Of a stretch of DNA of 64,000 nucleotides, positions 16,979 through 27,776 are shown piece after piece. The DNA comes from Terriglobia bacterium (GTDB taxonomy: Bacteria > Acidobacteriota > Terriglobia > Bryobacterales > Bryobacteraceae). A model generated the notes under the pieces. The model had not been told where the DNA came from and did not search any database. It was given only the letters and a program-made list of their open reading frames with translations. Every line of letters begins with the position of its first letter. Positions within the stretch are counted from its first letter, which is position 1. The stretch lies in the NCBI GenBank assembly GCA_020073345.1, contig JAIQFI010000007.1, positions 110,507 to 174,506 of the forward strand. The letters run 5' to 3'. The translations under genes were made by a program, and so were the position numbers.

Positions 16979-17740
16979 ATGCCTCGCCGACCCGATTCCG
17001 GCCAGATCGACCTCGCCGAAATCTTCCGGCGAGTGCAACAGGAAATGCTCGCCCAGCTATCCGTTGGCCGGCTCTTCGAGCACGCCTCCACAGCCGGAGC
17101 CGCTACCGAACATCACTGGCTCCAGCTTTTCGATCGTTACTTGCCCAAGCGGTATCGAGCGGCGCCTGCATTCGTGATCGACTCCACCGGCCGCCGCTCG
17201 CGTCAGATCGACATCGCCATCTTCGACAACCTCTACACGCCGCCTCTGTTTCCGCACTCTTCAGGCATTCACCTTCCCGCCGAAAGCGTCTACGCAGTAT
17301 TCGAAGTCAAACCGACCTTCTCGCGCCAATGGCTCCGCGACGCCGCGGAAAAAGCCGCCTCGGTCCGATCGCTTCACCGCACTTCCGTATCCGTCATCGG
17401 CCGCGCCGCCACCAAGCCGCCCGCAATCCTCGCCGGCCTCCTCGCGACAACCTCCGTCTGGACTCCCGACAGTTTCGCAGCCAACCTCCGCCGCGCCCGT
17501 CACAACCCGGAGCGCACAGCGCGGGGTGCGCTCGATAAAGCCAACAGACGCTCGCGCCCAGCTGCGTTGTGCGCGTTGGAAAGATTGGACATTGGTTGTT
17601 GCCTGGAGCATGGGTCTTTTGACGGCAAGACCATCAGTTCTCCAAACCAGAGCCTTATATTTTTTCTGATTCGCCTTCTCGACCGTCTCCGCGCCATGGG
17701 CACCGCCCCCGCCATCGACTGGAGCCAGTACTTCAAATGA
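16979..17740 (+). CDS. DUF6602-like protein with PD-(D/E)XK nuclease residues
   Basis: A 253-residue soluble protein. The N-terminal half shows a restriction-endonuclease-like core: E44 in GAATEHHW, D78 in RSRQIDIAIFD, and E109-x-K111 in VYAVFEVKP. This spacing and the phrase RYRAAPAFVIDSTGRRSRQID match the DUF6602 family as I recall it. The C-terminal part has LDIGCCLEHGSFD and a hydrophobic segment (LIFFLIRLL). The function of the family is not established; a DNA-cutting or defence role is inference from the motif. The ATG is 8 nt after TATAGT. The nucleotidyltransferase gene follows on the same strand after a repeat-filled 97-bp gap. Confidence 0.7.
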   Translation: MPRRPDSGQIDLAEIFRRVQQEMLAQLSVGRLFEHASTAGAATEHHWLQLFDRYLPKRYRAAPAFVIDSTGRRSRQIDIAIFDNLYTPPLFPHSSGIHLPAESVYAVFEVKPTFSRQWLRDAAEKAASVRSLHRTSVSVIGRAATKPPAILAGLLATTSVWTPDSFAANLRRARHNPERTARGALDKANRRSRPAALCALERLDIGCCLEHGSFDGKTISSPNQSLIFFLIRLLDRLRAMGTAPAIDWSQYFK

Positions 17741-17744
17741 CTGT

Positions 17745-17784
17745 GGGGCAGGTTTCCAAACCTGCGGCCGGCTTTCAGCCGGCC
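17745..17784. repeat. Two adjacent hairpin elements
   Basis: Two inverted repeats sit back to back after the DUF6602-like gene. The first pairs GCAGGTTT with AAACCTGC around CC. The second pairs GGCCGGCT with AGCCGGCC around TTC (17766-17784). Both resemble the short-loop hairpins seen in other gaps of this window. Confidence 0.7.
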
Positions 17785-17806
17785 TTCGGTGTGTTGCAGC
17801 GTAGGC

Positions 17807-17824
17807 TATTTGCGTTCATTCGCG
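17807..17824. repeat. TATTTGCG/TTCATTCGCG word, copy 2
   Basis: Exact 18-bp match to 5674-5691. It ends 13 nt before the start codon of the nucleotidyltransferase gene and leaves no Shine-Dalgarno site there. Confidence 0.6.
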
Positions 17825-17837
17825 TTTATTTGTGGCC

Positions 17838-18467
17838 ATGACTCTTGAAGACCCGTGCCTGTACGCCCTGATCCGCATCCGCCTCCTTCTGCGCCACTGG
17901 AAATACTACAAACATGTGGAGTCCGTCAGGCTCGCCGGCTCCCACGCCAAAGGCACGGACTTGCGGGATAGCGACGTAGACATATTCATCGGACTCGCGC
18001 CGGAAACTCCCGCATCGCTCAAAGAAATCCAGCGGTCCCTCGCCGAGCACTTTATCCCGTACGGGTCTAGCCTTCGTAACGTGTCCGTTCGAGTCACATT
18101 TGATGGGATGACCATCGACCTGGTCCCGGCTCGCGGGAACATCCTATGGCAGGCCCGGTTCGATACCTGGCTGAAGACGGATATCGACAAGCAGATCCGT
18201 TACGTCCGATCCAGCGGACTCATCGACGAAATCCTGGCGCTCAAGATCTGGCGCCGCCGCCACGCCCTCCGCTTCCCATCTTTCCTGATGGAGCTCGCCA
18301 CCATCCACGCCCGCCCGAAGGACTTCCGGGCGCTGCTTCAATTCCTCGCGACCGACTTCCCCACCACCCGCCTCCTCGACCCCGCCAACTCCAACAACGT
18401 CGTCTCCGACCTCCTCACCGAGGTAGAGAAACTCCGAATTTCTCGGACTGCCGGAATGTATTTCTGA
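17838..18467 (+). CDS. Minimal nucleotidyltransferase (CCA/OAS/CD-NTase fold)
   Basis: From ATG 17838 the protein has 209 residues; GTG 17832 is an alternative start. The polymerase-beta type active site is complete: GSHAKGT with G34 and S35, D46 and D48 in DSDVDIF, and third carboxylate D94 in GMTIDLVPA. The tail has DPANSNNVV, a phrase common near the end of CCA-adding, OAS1 and CD-NTase proteins. It is shorter than typical CD-NTases (about 300 residues) or archaeal CCA enzymes (about 440). It could be a tRNA- or nucleotide-modifying enzyme, or a reduced signalling cyclase. No effector gene typical of CBASS lies beside it. Confidence 0.75.
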   Translation: MTLEDPCLYALIRIRLLLRHWKYYKHVESVRLAGSHAKGTDLRDSDVDIFIGLAPETPASLKEIQRSLAEHFIPYGSSLRNVSVRVTFDGMTIDLVPARGNILWQARFDTWLKTDIDKQIRYVRSSGLIDEILALKIWRRRHALRFPSFLMELATIHARPKDFRALLQFLATDFPTTRLLDPANSNNVVSDLLTEVEKLRISRTAGMYF

Positions 18468-18509
18468 GCGCACAGGCTGTACGTGCCGTTGTGCGCGATG
18501 TAACCAAGG
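18466..18509. repeat. GCGCACA-type hairpin repeat, copy b
   Basis: Second copy of the 44-bp element at 16372-16415, with three differences. It overlaps the last two bases of the nucleotidyltransferase TGA stop codon. Its stem pairs GCGCACA (18468-18474) with TGTGCGC (18490-18496). Confidence 0.8.
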
Positions 18510-18570
18510 AAAAGCTCCGCATCGCCCGCCGCGCGGAGATTTCGCTCGGCCATCCTTAACAACAGCAGCT

Positions 18571-18634
18571 TGAGCCCATCCCGCCCGACCATAACCCCGC
18601 CTGCTCGGGAGCCCCGTTGTGGGTTGCTCTCGGC
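18571..18634. repeat. 64-bp direct repeat, copy A
   Basis: Matches 19689-19752 at 60 of 64 positions in the same orientation. Weaker similarity extends about 20 bp to the left. Internal GCTCGGGAGCC forms a small hairpin. It occupies the gap upstream of the DUF6883-like gene. Confidence 0.8.
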
Positions 18635-18668
18635 GCAGTCGCACCGCCGATCTGCTATCCTCGGCCCG

Positions 18669-19007
18669 ATGAAGCTGCCCAACGGTGGTGACGCCATCGT
18701 CGATTTAGTGAAGCTTCGCGATTATTGCCTCAACCCGTCGCACATCAGAGGCCGGCACAAGGCCCGAATTTTTGCCTCTGCTCTCGGCTTGACCCAAGCC
18801 GACGCCGAGTTCGTCCGTGAACGCCTGCTCAACGCCGCGAAAACGGAAGACGCCGTCGAATCGGACAGTGACGATTATGGTCAGCGCTACACGGTCGATT
18901 TCACACTCGTGCGCGGTGAGCGCCAGGCACGTGTCCGCAGCGCCTGGATTGTCCTCCGGGGCGAGCGCCTTCCCCGCCTGACGAGTTGTTATGTACTATT
19001 GAATTGA
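18669..19007 (+). CDS. DUF6883-like protein
   Basis: From ATG 18669 the protein has 112 residues. The frame is open further upstream, but that part is repeat sequence. The start MKLPNGGDAIVDLVKLRDYCLNP, the HIRGRHKARIFASALGL stretch and the ending RSAWIVLRGERLPRLTSCYVL match the DUF6883 family as I know it. These small proteins are often found beside DUF4926 proteins or fused to the C-terminus of polymorphic toxins. The activity is unknown. TATCCT, preceded by TGC, ends 7 nt before the ATG, which suggests a leaderless mRNA. The DUF4926-like gene starts 6 nt after its stop. Confidence 0.8.
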   Translation: MKLPNGGDAIVDLVKLRDYCLNPSHIRGRHKARIFASALGLTQADAEFVRERLLNAAKTEDAVESDSDDYGQRYTVDFTLVRGERQARVRSAWIVLRGERLPRLTSCYVLLN

Positions 19008-19013
19008 GGTGTT

Positions 19014-19232
19014 ATGGCTGGATTTGACTTGCTCTCCGTGGTGGCCTTGCTGGAGGATATTCCCGCAAAAGGACTCCTTAGGGGTCAAGTCGGCACCATT
19101 GTAGAGACTCTGGCGCCGGGCGTCTATGAAGTGGAATTCAGCGACGACGCCGGACGGACATATGCCTCTCTGGCGCTCCGCTCGGATCAACTCATGCGCC
19201 TCCGCCACGAGCCCGACCATCGCGCCGCATAG
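19014..19232 (+). CDS. DUF4926-like protein
   Basis: A 72-residue protein. FDLLSVVALLEDIPAKGLLRGQVGTIVE followed by a YEVEFSDDAGRTYA segment is the typical DUF4926 pattern, a small beta-barrel. It lies 6 nt downstream of the DUF6883-like gene, a pairing seen in many genomes. Whether the pair is a toxin-immunity or toxin-antitoxin unit is inference. Confidence 0.82.
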   Translation: MAGFDLLSVVALLEDIPAKGLLRGQVGTIVETLAPGVYEVEFSDDAGRTYASLALRSDQLMRLRHEPDHRAA

Positions 19233-19290
19233 AGTCACGAGGTAGGCAGTCTCCCGGCCAGCCGATTGTGGAGCGGGCTTTAGCCTGCAA

Positions 19291-19361
19291 CCTGGGCTTC
19301 AGCCCAGGCCTCTGTCTGGTGGGGTCAGCCATTCATGGCTGCCGCCGCCTTTTTAGGCGGC
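19291..19361. repeat. Cluster of short-loop hairpins
   Basis: 19291-19308 pairs CCTGGGC with GCCCAGG around TTCA (TGAA on the minus strand). 19344-19361 pairs GCCGCCT with AGGCGGC around TTTT. They lie between the convergent DUF4926-like and DUF2442-like genes. Confidence 0.75.
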
Positions 19362-19378
19362 GCTCCGTTGTGCAGACT

Positions 19379-19621
19379 TCATCGCCTCTCCCCGGCGATC
19401 TGCCGATACATCGCATCCGGTGCCAGCTCAATCTCGCCCGGCCATGCCACCGCTCCATGATCCACAAAGACCTGCTCGAAAAACGACGGTTCACGAAGTG
19501 GCGCCAGGACGCCCGTGAAATCCTCCGGAGCGAGCTGCACCCGCCCGCCGCTCCCGTCCGCGAAGCGCACAAACAGGCGGTAGTCAGGCTCGGGCTTCAC
19601 TTCCACAACGTCCCAATACAT
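19379..19621 (-). CDS. DUF2442 domain protein
   Basis: An 80-residue protein. VVEVKPEPDYRLFVRFADGSGGRVQLAPEDF, then FFEQVFVDHGAVAWPGEIELAPDAMY, is the standard DUF2442 pattern. The family is usually encoded next to a DUF4160 gene and is thought to be antitoxin-like or regulatory. No DUF4160 gene is visible here, so it is an orphan copy. It belongs to the accessory strip beside the rRNA operon. Confidence 0.88.
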   Translation of the reverse strand: MYWDVVEVKPEPDYRLFVRFADGSGGRVQLAPEDFTGVLAPLREPSFFEQVFVDHGAVAWPGEIELAPDAMYRQIAGERR

Positions 19622-19688
19622 CGCTGATCCTTCTCCATCCCCAGCGTACCTCGCCGAAACCGCCCGGCCATCCAGAACAATATAAGCC

Positions 19689-19752
19689 TGAGCCCATCCC
19701 AGCCGACCATAACCCCGCCTGCTCGGGAGCCCTGTTGTGGGTTACTCTCGGC
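19689..19752. repeat. 64-bp direct repeat, copy B
   Basis: Partner of 18571-18634, with four differences. The two copies flank the DUF6883, DUF4926 and DUF2442 genes, 1.1 kb apart. Confidence 0.8.
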
Positions 19753-19929
19753 TCGGCTGTGTGCAGCAGGCTTCAGCCCAGGCCAGGTATGCATGATCTG
19801 CAGCGATCACCTTCGATTTGTATCCCCATACTCAAAAGTATTATCTTAGGAAGGCTTCAGCAGACTCTTCGATGCCTTCCCACTTTCGGCTCGTAATTCT
19901 TCGGATTTTGCACAGCGACTATTAGCCAA

Positions 19930-20055
19930 ATGCACGTCTTGATCGACTGGGATAACATAAGCGATAGCGTTCGGCGTCAAGGACCGAAATACGTACCCGA
20001 CTTTCATAAAGTTGATGAAAGAGGTGGCTCCTCAGGCCACCGAACTGGACTTTGA
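19930..20055 (+). CDS. Short ORF, possible fragment of a NYN-domain gene
   Basis: A 41-codon ORF from ATG to TGA. It begins MHVLIDWDNISDSVRR. The phrase LIDWDNI resembles the first strand of NYN-type (PIN-like) RNase domains, where the Asp binds metal. The rest of such a domain, over 100 residues, is absent in every frame downstream. It is most likely a gene remnant at the edge of the rRNA operon, but it may be chance. No ribosome binding site is visible. Confidence 0.3.
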   Translation: MHVLIDWDNISDSVRRQGPKYVPDFHKVDERGGSSGHRTGL

Positions 20056-20103
20056 AACCAGCCCCAGACCGGAATCAGCCTGACGTACTGAGAAAGCATT
20101 AAA

Positions 20104-20138
20104 ACAAAAAGCCCCGATCTTTCGACCGGGGCTTTTCT
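20104..20138 (-). terminator. Rho-independent terminator of the rRNA operon
   Basis: Read on the minus strand, AAGCCCCGGTC and GATCGGGGCTT form a strong stem with a GAAA-type loop, followed by a T-run. It lies just downstream of the 5S gene. Confidence 0.9.
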
Positions 20139-20145
20139 TATTAAT

Positions 20146-20260
<115 letters not shown>

Positions 20261-20308
20261 AAAGTGATGTAGAGATCAGGAGCCTTCAAAAGACTCCTGA
20301 CACTCTTT

Positions 20309-20324
20309 GAATATTGACGGGCAA
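20309..20324. other. 23S rRNA processing stem, 3' arm
   Basis: GAATATTGACGGGCAA is the exact reverse complement of 23436-23451. The two arms bracket the 23S gene and would form a 16-bp stem in the pre-rRNA, the usual RNase III substrate. Confidence 0.8.
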
Positions 20325-20386
20325 GCCACAATTTGCCACTTCTTACGCGCAATCTTGACCTACTCTGAACCTACAGTAAATTATAT

Positions 20387-23309
<2,923 letters not shown>

Positions 23310-23435
23310 ATAAAATTTACTCTAGACACAGAATAGTCTCGACCACCGTATCGTTTTCGATTCACGGCGATTCTTAGATTTGCGCTACCGGCTCCCGTAT
23401 ATTGGCTGCACGGGAGCCTAATGCAACATTTGTTG

Positions 23436-23451
23436 TTGCCCGTCAATATTC
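23436..23451. other. 23S rRNA processing stem, 5' arm
   Basis: TTGCCCGTCAATATTC pairs exactly with 20309-20324 across the 23S gene. Confidence 0.8.
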
Positions 23452-23474
23452 TTATGTCAAAGATCGTGATAGGT

Positions 23475-23494
23475 GACCGGCCAGAAGGCCGGTC
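23475..23494. repeat. 8-bp stem, 4-nt loop hairpin (GACCGGCC-AGAA)
   Basis: A perfect 8-bp inverted repeat with an AGAA loop, followed by CTACCT. It lies in the spacer between tRNA-Ile and the 23S gene, a place where intergenic repeats are not common. Confidence 0.8.
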
Positions 23495-23515
23495 CTACCT
23501 AAACTCGTTTGTAGG

Positions 23516-23592
23516 TGGTGGGCCTGGGTAGAATCGAACTACCGACCTCACCCTTATCAGGGGTGCGCTCTAGCCAACTGAGCTACAGGCCC
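23516..23592 (-). tRNA. ileT: tRNA-Ile (GAT)
   Basis: A cloverleaf on the minus strand: GGGCCTG acceptor, D arm AGCTCAGTTGG, anticodon loop CTGATAA with GAT, T arm GGTTCGA-like (TAGTTCGATTCTA), and an encoded CCA. Length is 77 nt. Confidence 0.97.
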
Positions 23593-23603
23593 GTATCCTG
23601 ACC

Positions 23604-23632
23604 GCGCAAAACGCTGAGAAAACGCTTTGCGC
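23604..23632. repeat. GCGCAAA-type spacer hairpin
   Basis: 29 nt between the two tRNA genes. GCGCAAA pairs with TTTGCGC. It differs from 23732-23760 by one compensatory base pair (A-T here, C-G there). Confidence 0.85.
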
Positions 23633-23643
23633 TCCAGTCAAGT

Positions 23644-23719
23644 TGGTGGAGCTGGTCGGGATCGAACCGGCGACCTCCTGAATGCAAATCAGGCGCTCTC
23701 CCAACTGAGCTACAGCCCC
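23644..23719 (-). tRNA. alaT: tRNA-Ala (TGC)
   Basis: A cloverleaf on the minus strand: GGGGCTGTAGCTCAG start, anticodon loop TTTGCAT with TGC, T arm GGTTCGATCCC, and an encoded CCA. Length is 76 nt. It is the first tRNA after the 16S gene. Confidence 0.97.
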
Positions 23720-23731
23720 GTTGCTTGAACC

Positions 23732-23760
23732 GCGCACAACGCTGAGAAAACGCTGTGCGC
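23732..23760. repeat. GCGCACA-type spacer hairpin
   Basis: 29 nt on the 16S side of tRNA-Ala. GCGCACA pairs with TGTGCGC, with the same ACGCTGAGAAAACGC interior as 23604-23632. Confidence 0.85.
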
Positions 23761-23976
23761 TCCAACCCCCTAAAAAGTGTTATCGAGGCCGATTGGATGC
23801 AGATCGCAAGACCAGCTCGCGACCCATAGAAAAACGTTTTATTGAACTTGAGAAAAGAGAAACCGAAGCTGCCTGCCGACCCCGAAGGTCCGGCAAGCAT
23901 TGGACCGGAAAGGCTGCCACTTACTTAATTCACGTCATTTCTGACGCGTCACTTTCAGTGACTCCGGACACTGTCT

Positions 23977-25468
<1,492 letters not shown>

Positions 25469-25502
25469 GTTTGAAATGACCCAGCCGATTGCTCGACTGG
25501 CC

Positions 25503-25540
25503 AATGGTTCAACTGGCTTGCCAGTTGAACTTCAACCATT
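25503..25540. other. Leader hairpin upstream of 16S
   Basis: GTTCAACTGGC and GCCAGTTGAAC pair perfectly around a two-base loop. AATGG/CCATT pairing extends the stem across a small bulge. It may act in pre-16S processing or leader folding. Confidence 0.65.
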
Positions 25541-25617
25541 AGATCACTTCGGTCTTGAACTCAAGTTACTGACGAAATTGCGCCCCGACATAGCCTTACG
25601 GCCACGCCGTTGCGCTT

Positions 25618-25647
25618 CTTCTACTTAGCATCCAACCAGATTGTCAA
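25618..25647 (-). promoter_or_regulatory. Candidate rRNA operon promoter
   Basis: On the minus strand TTGACA (25642-25647) is followed by an 18-nt spacer and TAGAAG (25618-25623). The -35 is a perfect consensus and the -10 is weak. It lies about 150 nt upstream of the 16S 5' end. Confidence 0.45.
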
Positions 25648-26166
25648 AGATCTGCGTACCCGCCATCACTCGTCCACGGGAAAACCGTGGATTCCTGAAG
25701 GCCACAAGCGATCTTGCGAAAGCCTGCTGGGCACCGGCCTCGAAATTCGTTATTGAACGCAGCCACGTTGGCGCGACCGTTTTCCACAGTCACGGCCATG
25801 GACGAAAAAGCTAGCGTCCAAAGGAAACTTAGGGAATCTGAAAGAACTTCTTCAGTTTAAGGCTGGCCGATAGAACCTTCTACCCGCTGCCCACTCACCC
25901 CGCAGCAGGCACAAAACCACCTGCCACATAGTACCATCGTCTAATTTACCAAACCCTGGTCCACTGCGCAAGGGGCAAAACCAACTTTTTTCGCTGGCTC
26001 TTTGCTCCCGGGCAGGGTCTCCCGTTGGGGAGCGGCCTGGCAGGACTAGTGTCAGTCTAGCAGATGAGGTCCGGGTGTGCAAGGTTTCAGCGGGAATAGT
26101 GGCTGGCCAATCACTCGGTGGAGTGGCTTTGGTCCGCCGAACATCTATCATCGTAAGTAAGCCCTG

Positions 26167-27504
26167 ATGGCACAACGACCGCTTAATCCATCGTTGATTC
26201 AGTGGATCAGAGAACTCTGCGTGTCCGAGCCGGTAAAGAAGGCTTCGATACCTTTGCTCAATGCCATCTCCTTGTACTTCATCTTCCCGCTACATCCGGG
26301 GATCACGATCCCTGCGGTGATCGCCGGAATCCTGTCGGTTGCTACATGGCCCTCCTTCGGTTTTCCGAGACTCGCGTCACGGACCTGGTCGATTGCGCTG
26401 CTCGTAGGCGGGATGCTATGGGCGATTCTTTCACCGTATCTAGTTCTCAGCGGCACGGTCTACTTCTATCGAGCGGACTCCAATGATCCGAGGCAATCTG
26501 AGGTTCTTGCGCTAGGCGGTTCAACGGACGCAGGACACCTTGTCTATCTGACCGATCCAATCCGGGCTTCTGTTCCCGTGTGGAAGGCCATGAAGCTTAT
26601 GGGATTCGGGGTAGAGCTTATGGAGAGAGTCTCGGACTATGATCCGCCTGTGATTTTGATGCCACTCTCAGGCGCTGTCAGATACCGAAAGCTCGGAACC
26701 GGAACCCCGACTTTCGCAGAGGAACTCATTACGTCGTATACCGGCACTGGGCTTTCAGTTGAGGTATACCGATGGTCAACGGCCCCACACACTATGGTGG
26801 GCGTTGGCGTGACGGCTTCTAGCTTTTCACTGGTTGATTATGTGCGTAGCATTGACAACTCGCCCGACTTACCTTGGAACGCAGTGATATACGCAAGGGA
26901 AAGTGAGAAGCGAACGGCCAAATATGCCGCGGAACTGGATTTGGCGCTGCAAGCAGCGTCATCAGGTGATTTCCAGTCGGCGATCGGTACCCTCGAATCG
27001 GCGTTCCAGACTGCACCGTCGGCTTTGGAGAGAGCTCGATTGTATACCCTTTTGGGATCTGTCAGCTCTGCGGTAATCGGCGGCAATATTGGAGACGCGC
27101 AGGGCCTCGCATTCTTCAACCAAGCCATGCGGTATTGGCCCCGAGCAGCGCTACGGAACCGATTAAACCGAGCTCAGTTGGACAGCCCAGTTGATCGTTG
27201 GCTATTTGACAGGCTCAAGACCGCCTTCTTCTTGCGGGAAAACGAGTATCCGACGTGGGCAAAGGTGGTCGGAGATAGTGATCCACGCCTACGCCTGGCG
27301 ACTGCGCATAAATCAGGCAATTTGACTTCAGGGTGGGTGTTAAACTATATGCCACAGACCCCCACCGCTGCAGAGTCGTTAATCGGAGCTGATAAGCAAC
27401 GGCTGATTGGCTTGGTCAAGCGATCAACTGGAAATCCCGACCGGCTATCGACGGAACTCAAGGAGTTCGTCACAGGTGCCAGTCCCCATTTGGTCCATTT
27501 GTGA
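26167..27504 (+). CDS. Unknown membrane protein with TPR-like C-terminal half
   Basis: Not recognised. The 445-residue product has two likely membrane segments (about residues 38-60 and 75-97) near the N-terminus. A globular part follows (100-240) with VLALGGSTDAGHLVYLTDP. From about residue 250, alternating helices such as AELDLALQAASSGDFQSAIGTLESAF resemble tetratricopeptide repeats. Base composition looks somewhat lower in GC than the neighbours. It stands alone between the rRNA operon and a decayed toxin-antitoxin locus, which would fit acquired DNA. Confidence 0.7.
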   Translation: MAQRPLNPSLIQWIRELCVSEPVKKASIPLLNAISLYFIFPLHPGITIPAVIAGILSVATWPSFGFPRLASRTWSIALLVGGMLWAILSPYLVLSGTVYFYRADSNDPRQSEVLALGGSTDAGHLVYLTDPIRASVPVWKAMKLMGFGVELMERVSDYDPPVILMPLSGAVRYRKLGTGTPTFAEELITSYTGTGLSVEVYRWSTAPHTMVGVGVTASSFSLVDYVRSIDNSPDLPWNAVIYARESEKRTAKYAAELDLALQAASSGDFQSAIGTLESAFQTAPSALERARLYTLLGSVSSAVIGGNIGDAQGLAFFNQAMRYWPRAALRNRLNRAQLDSPVDRWLFDRLKTAFFLRENEYPTWAKVVGDSDPRLRLATAHKSGNLTSGWVLNYMPQTPTAAESLIGADKQRLIGLVKRSTGNPDRLSTELKEFVTGASPHLVHL

Positions 27505-27565
27505 ACCAAAACAGCCACCAGCCTGAAGGCCGGCGCTACCAAGTCCGGCTGAAGCCTACTCCACC

Positions 27566-27776
27566 CTAGGTCCTATCTCTCGCCCCATGCCGGATGTGAA
27601 GGATTTGAACTTCACCGCGGCGCTCCACAATGCGATGGATGACACGATACACATGTGGTTTGCGGCCGTAAAGAAGCTGTCGAAGGTTTTTGTTCTCAGG
27701 CATTTTCCGAAATAGCGCCGTAAAGGTCAACAAAATCGCGCTCGGCGCGAGGCATGATCCTAACCAGGTAAGCCAC
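27566..27776 (-). pseudogene. Decayed RelE/ParE-type toxin gene
   Basis: The frame opens at GTG 27776 with VAYLVRIMPRAERDFVDLYGAI, the usual start of a RelE/ParE toxin, then runs into a stop after ISENA. In a second frame the sequence continues FRKMPENKNLRQLLYGRKPHVYR...LHIRHGARDRT to a stop at 27566, the usual toxin C-terminus. The middle, roughly 30-35 residues in intact relatives, is missing. This is best explained by an internal deletion that also shifted the frame. The start overlaps the antitoxin gene by 17 nt, the normal operon layout. Confidence 0.75.

Larger units (their letters stand above)
25469..26166. other. rRNA operon leader and upstream gap
   Basis: About 700 bp without a credible gene. 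The 16S-proximal half holds a long hairpin and a candidate promoter for the rRNA operon. In the remaining part, up to the plus-strand gene at 26167, I see no conserved motif. Confidence 0.5.

Noticed and set aside
16979..18467. Direct call of a CBASS defence operon
   Set aside because: The nucleotidyltransferase is short, and no recognised CBASS effector, or Cap2/Cap3-type gene, is present. The DUF6602-like neighbour is only nuclease-like.
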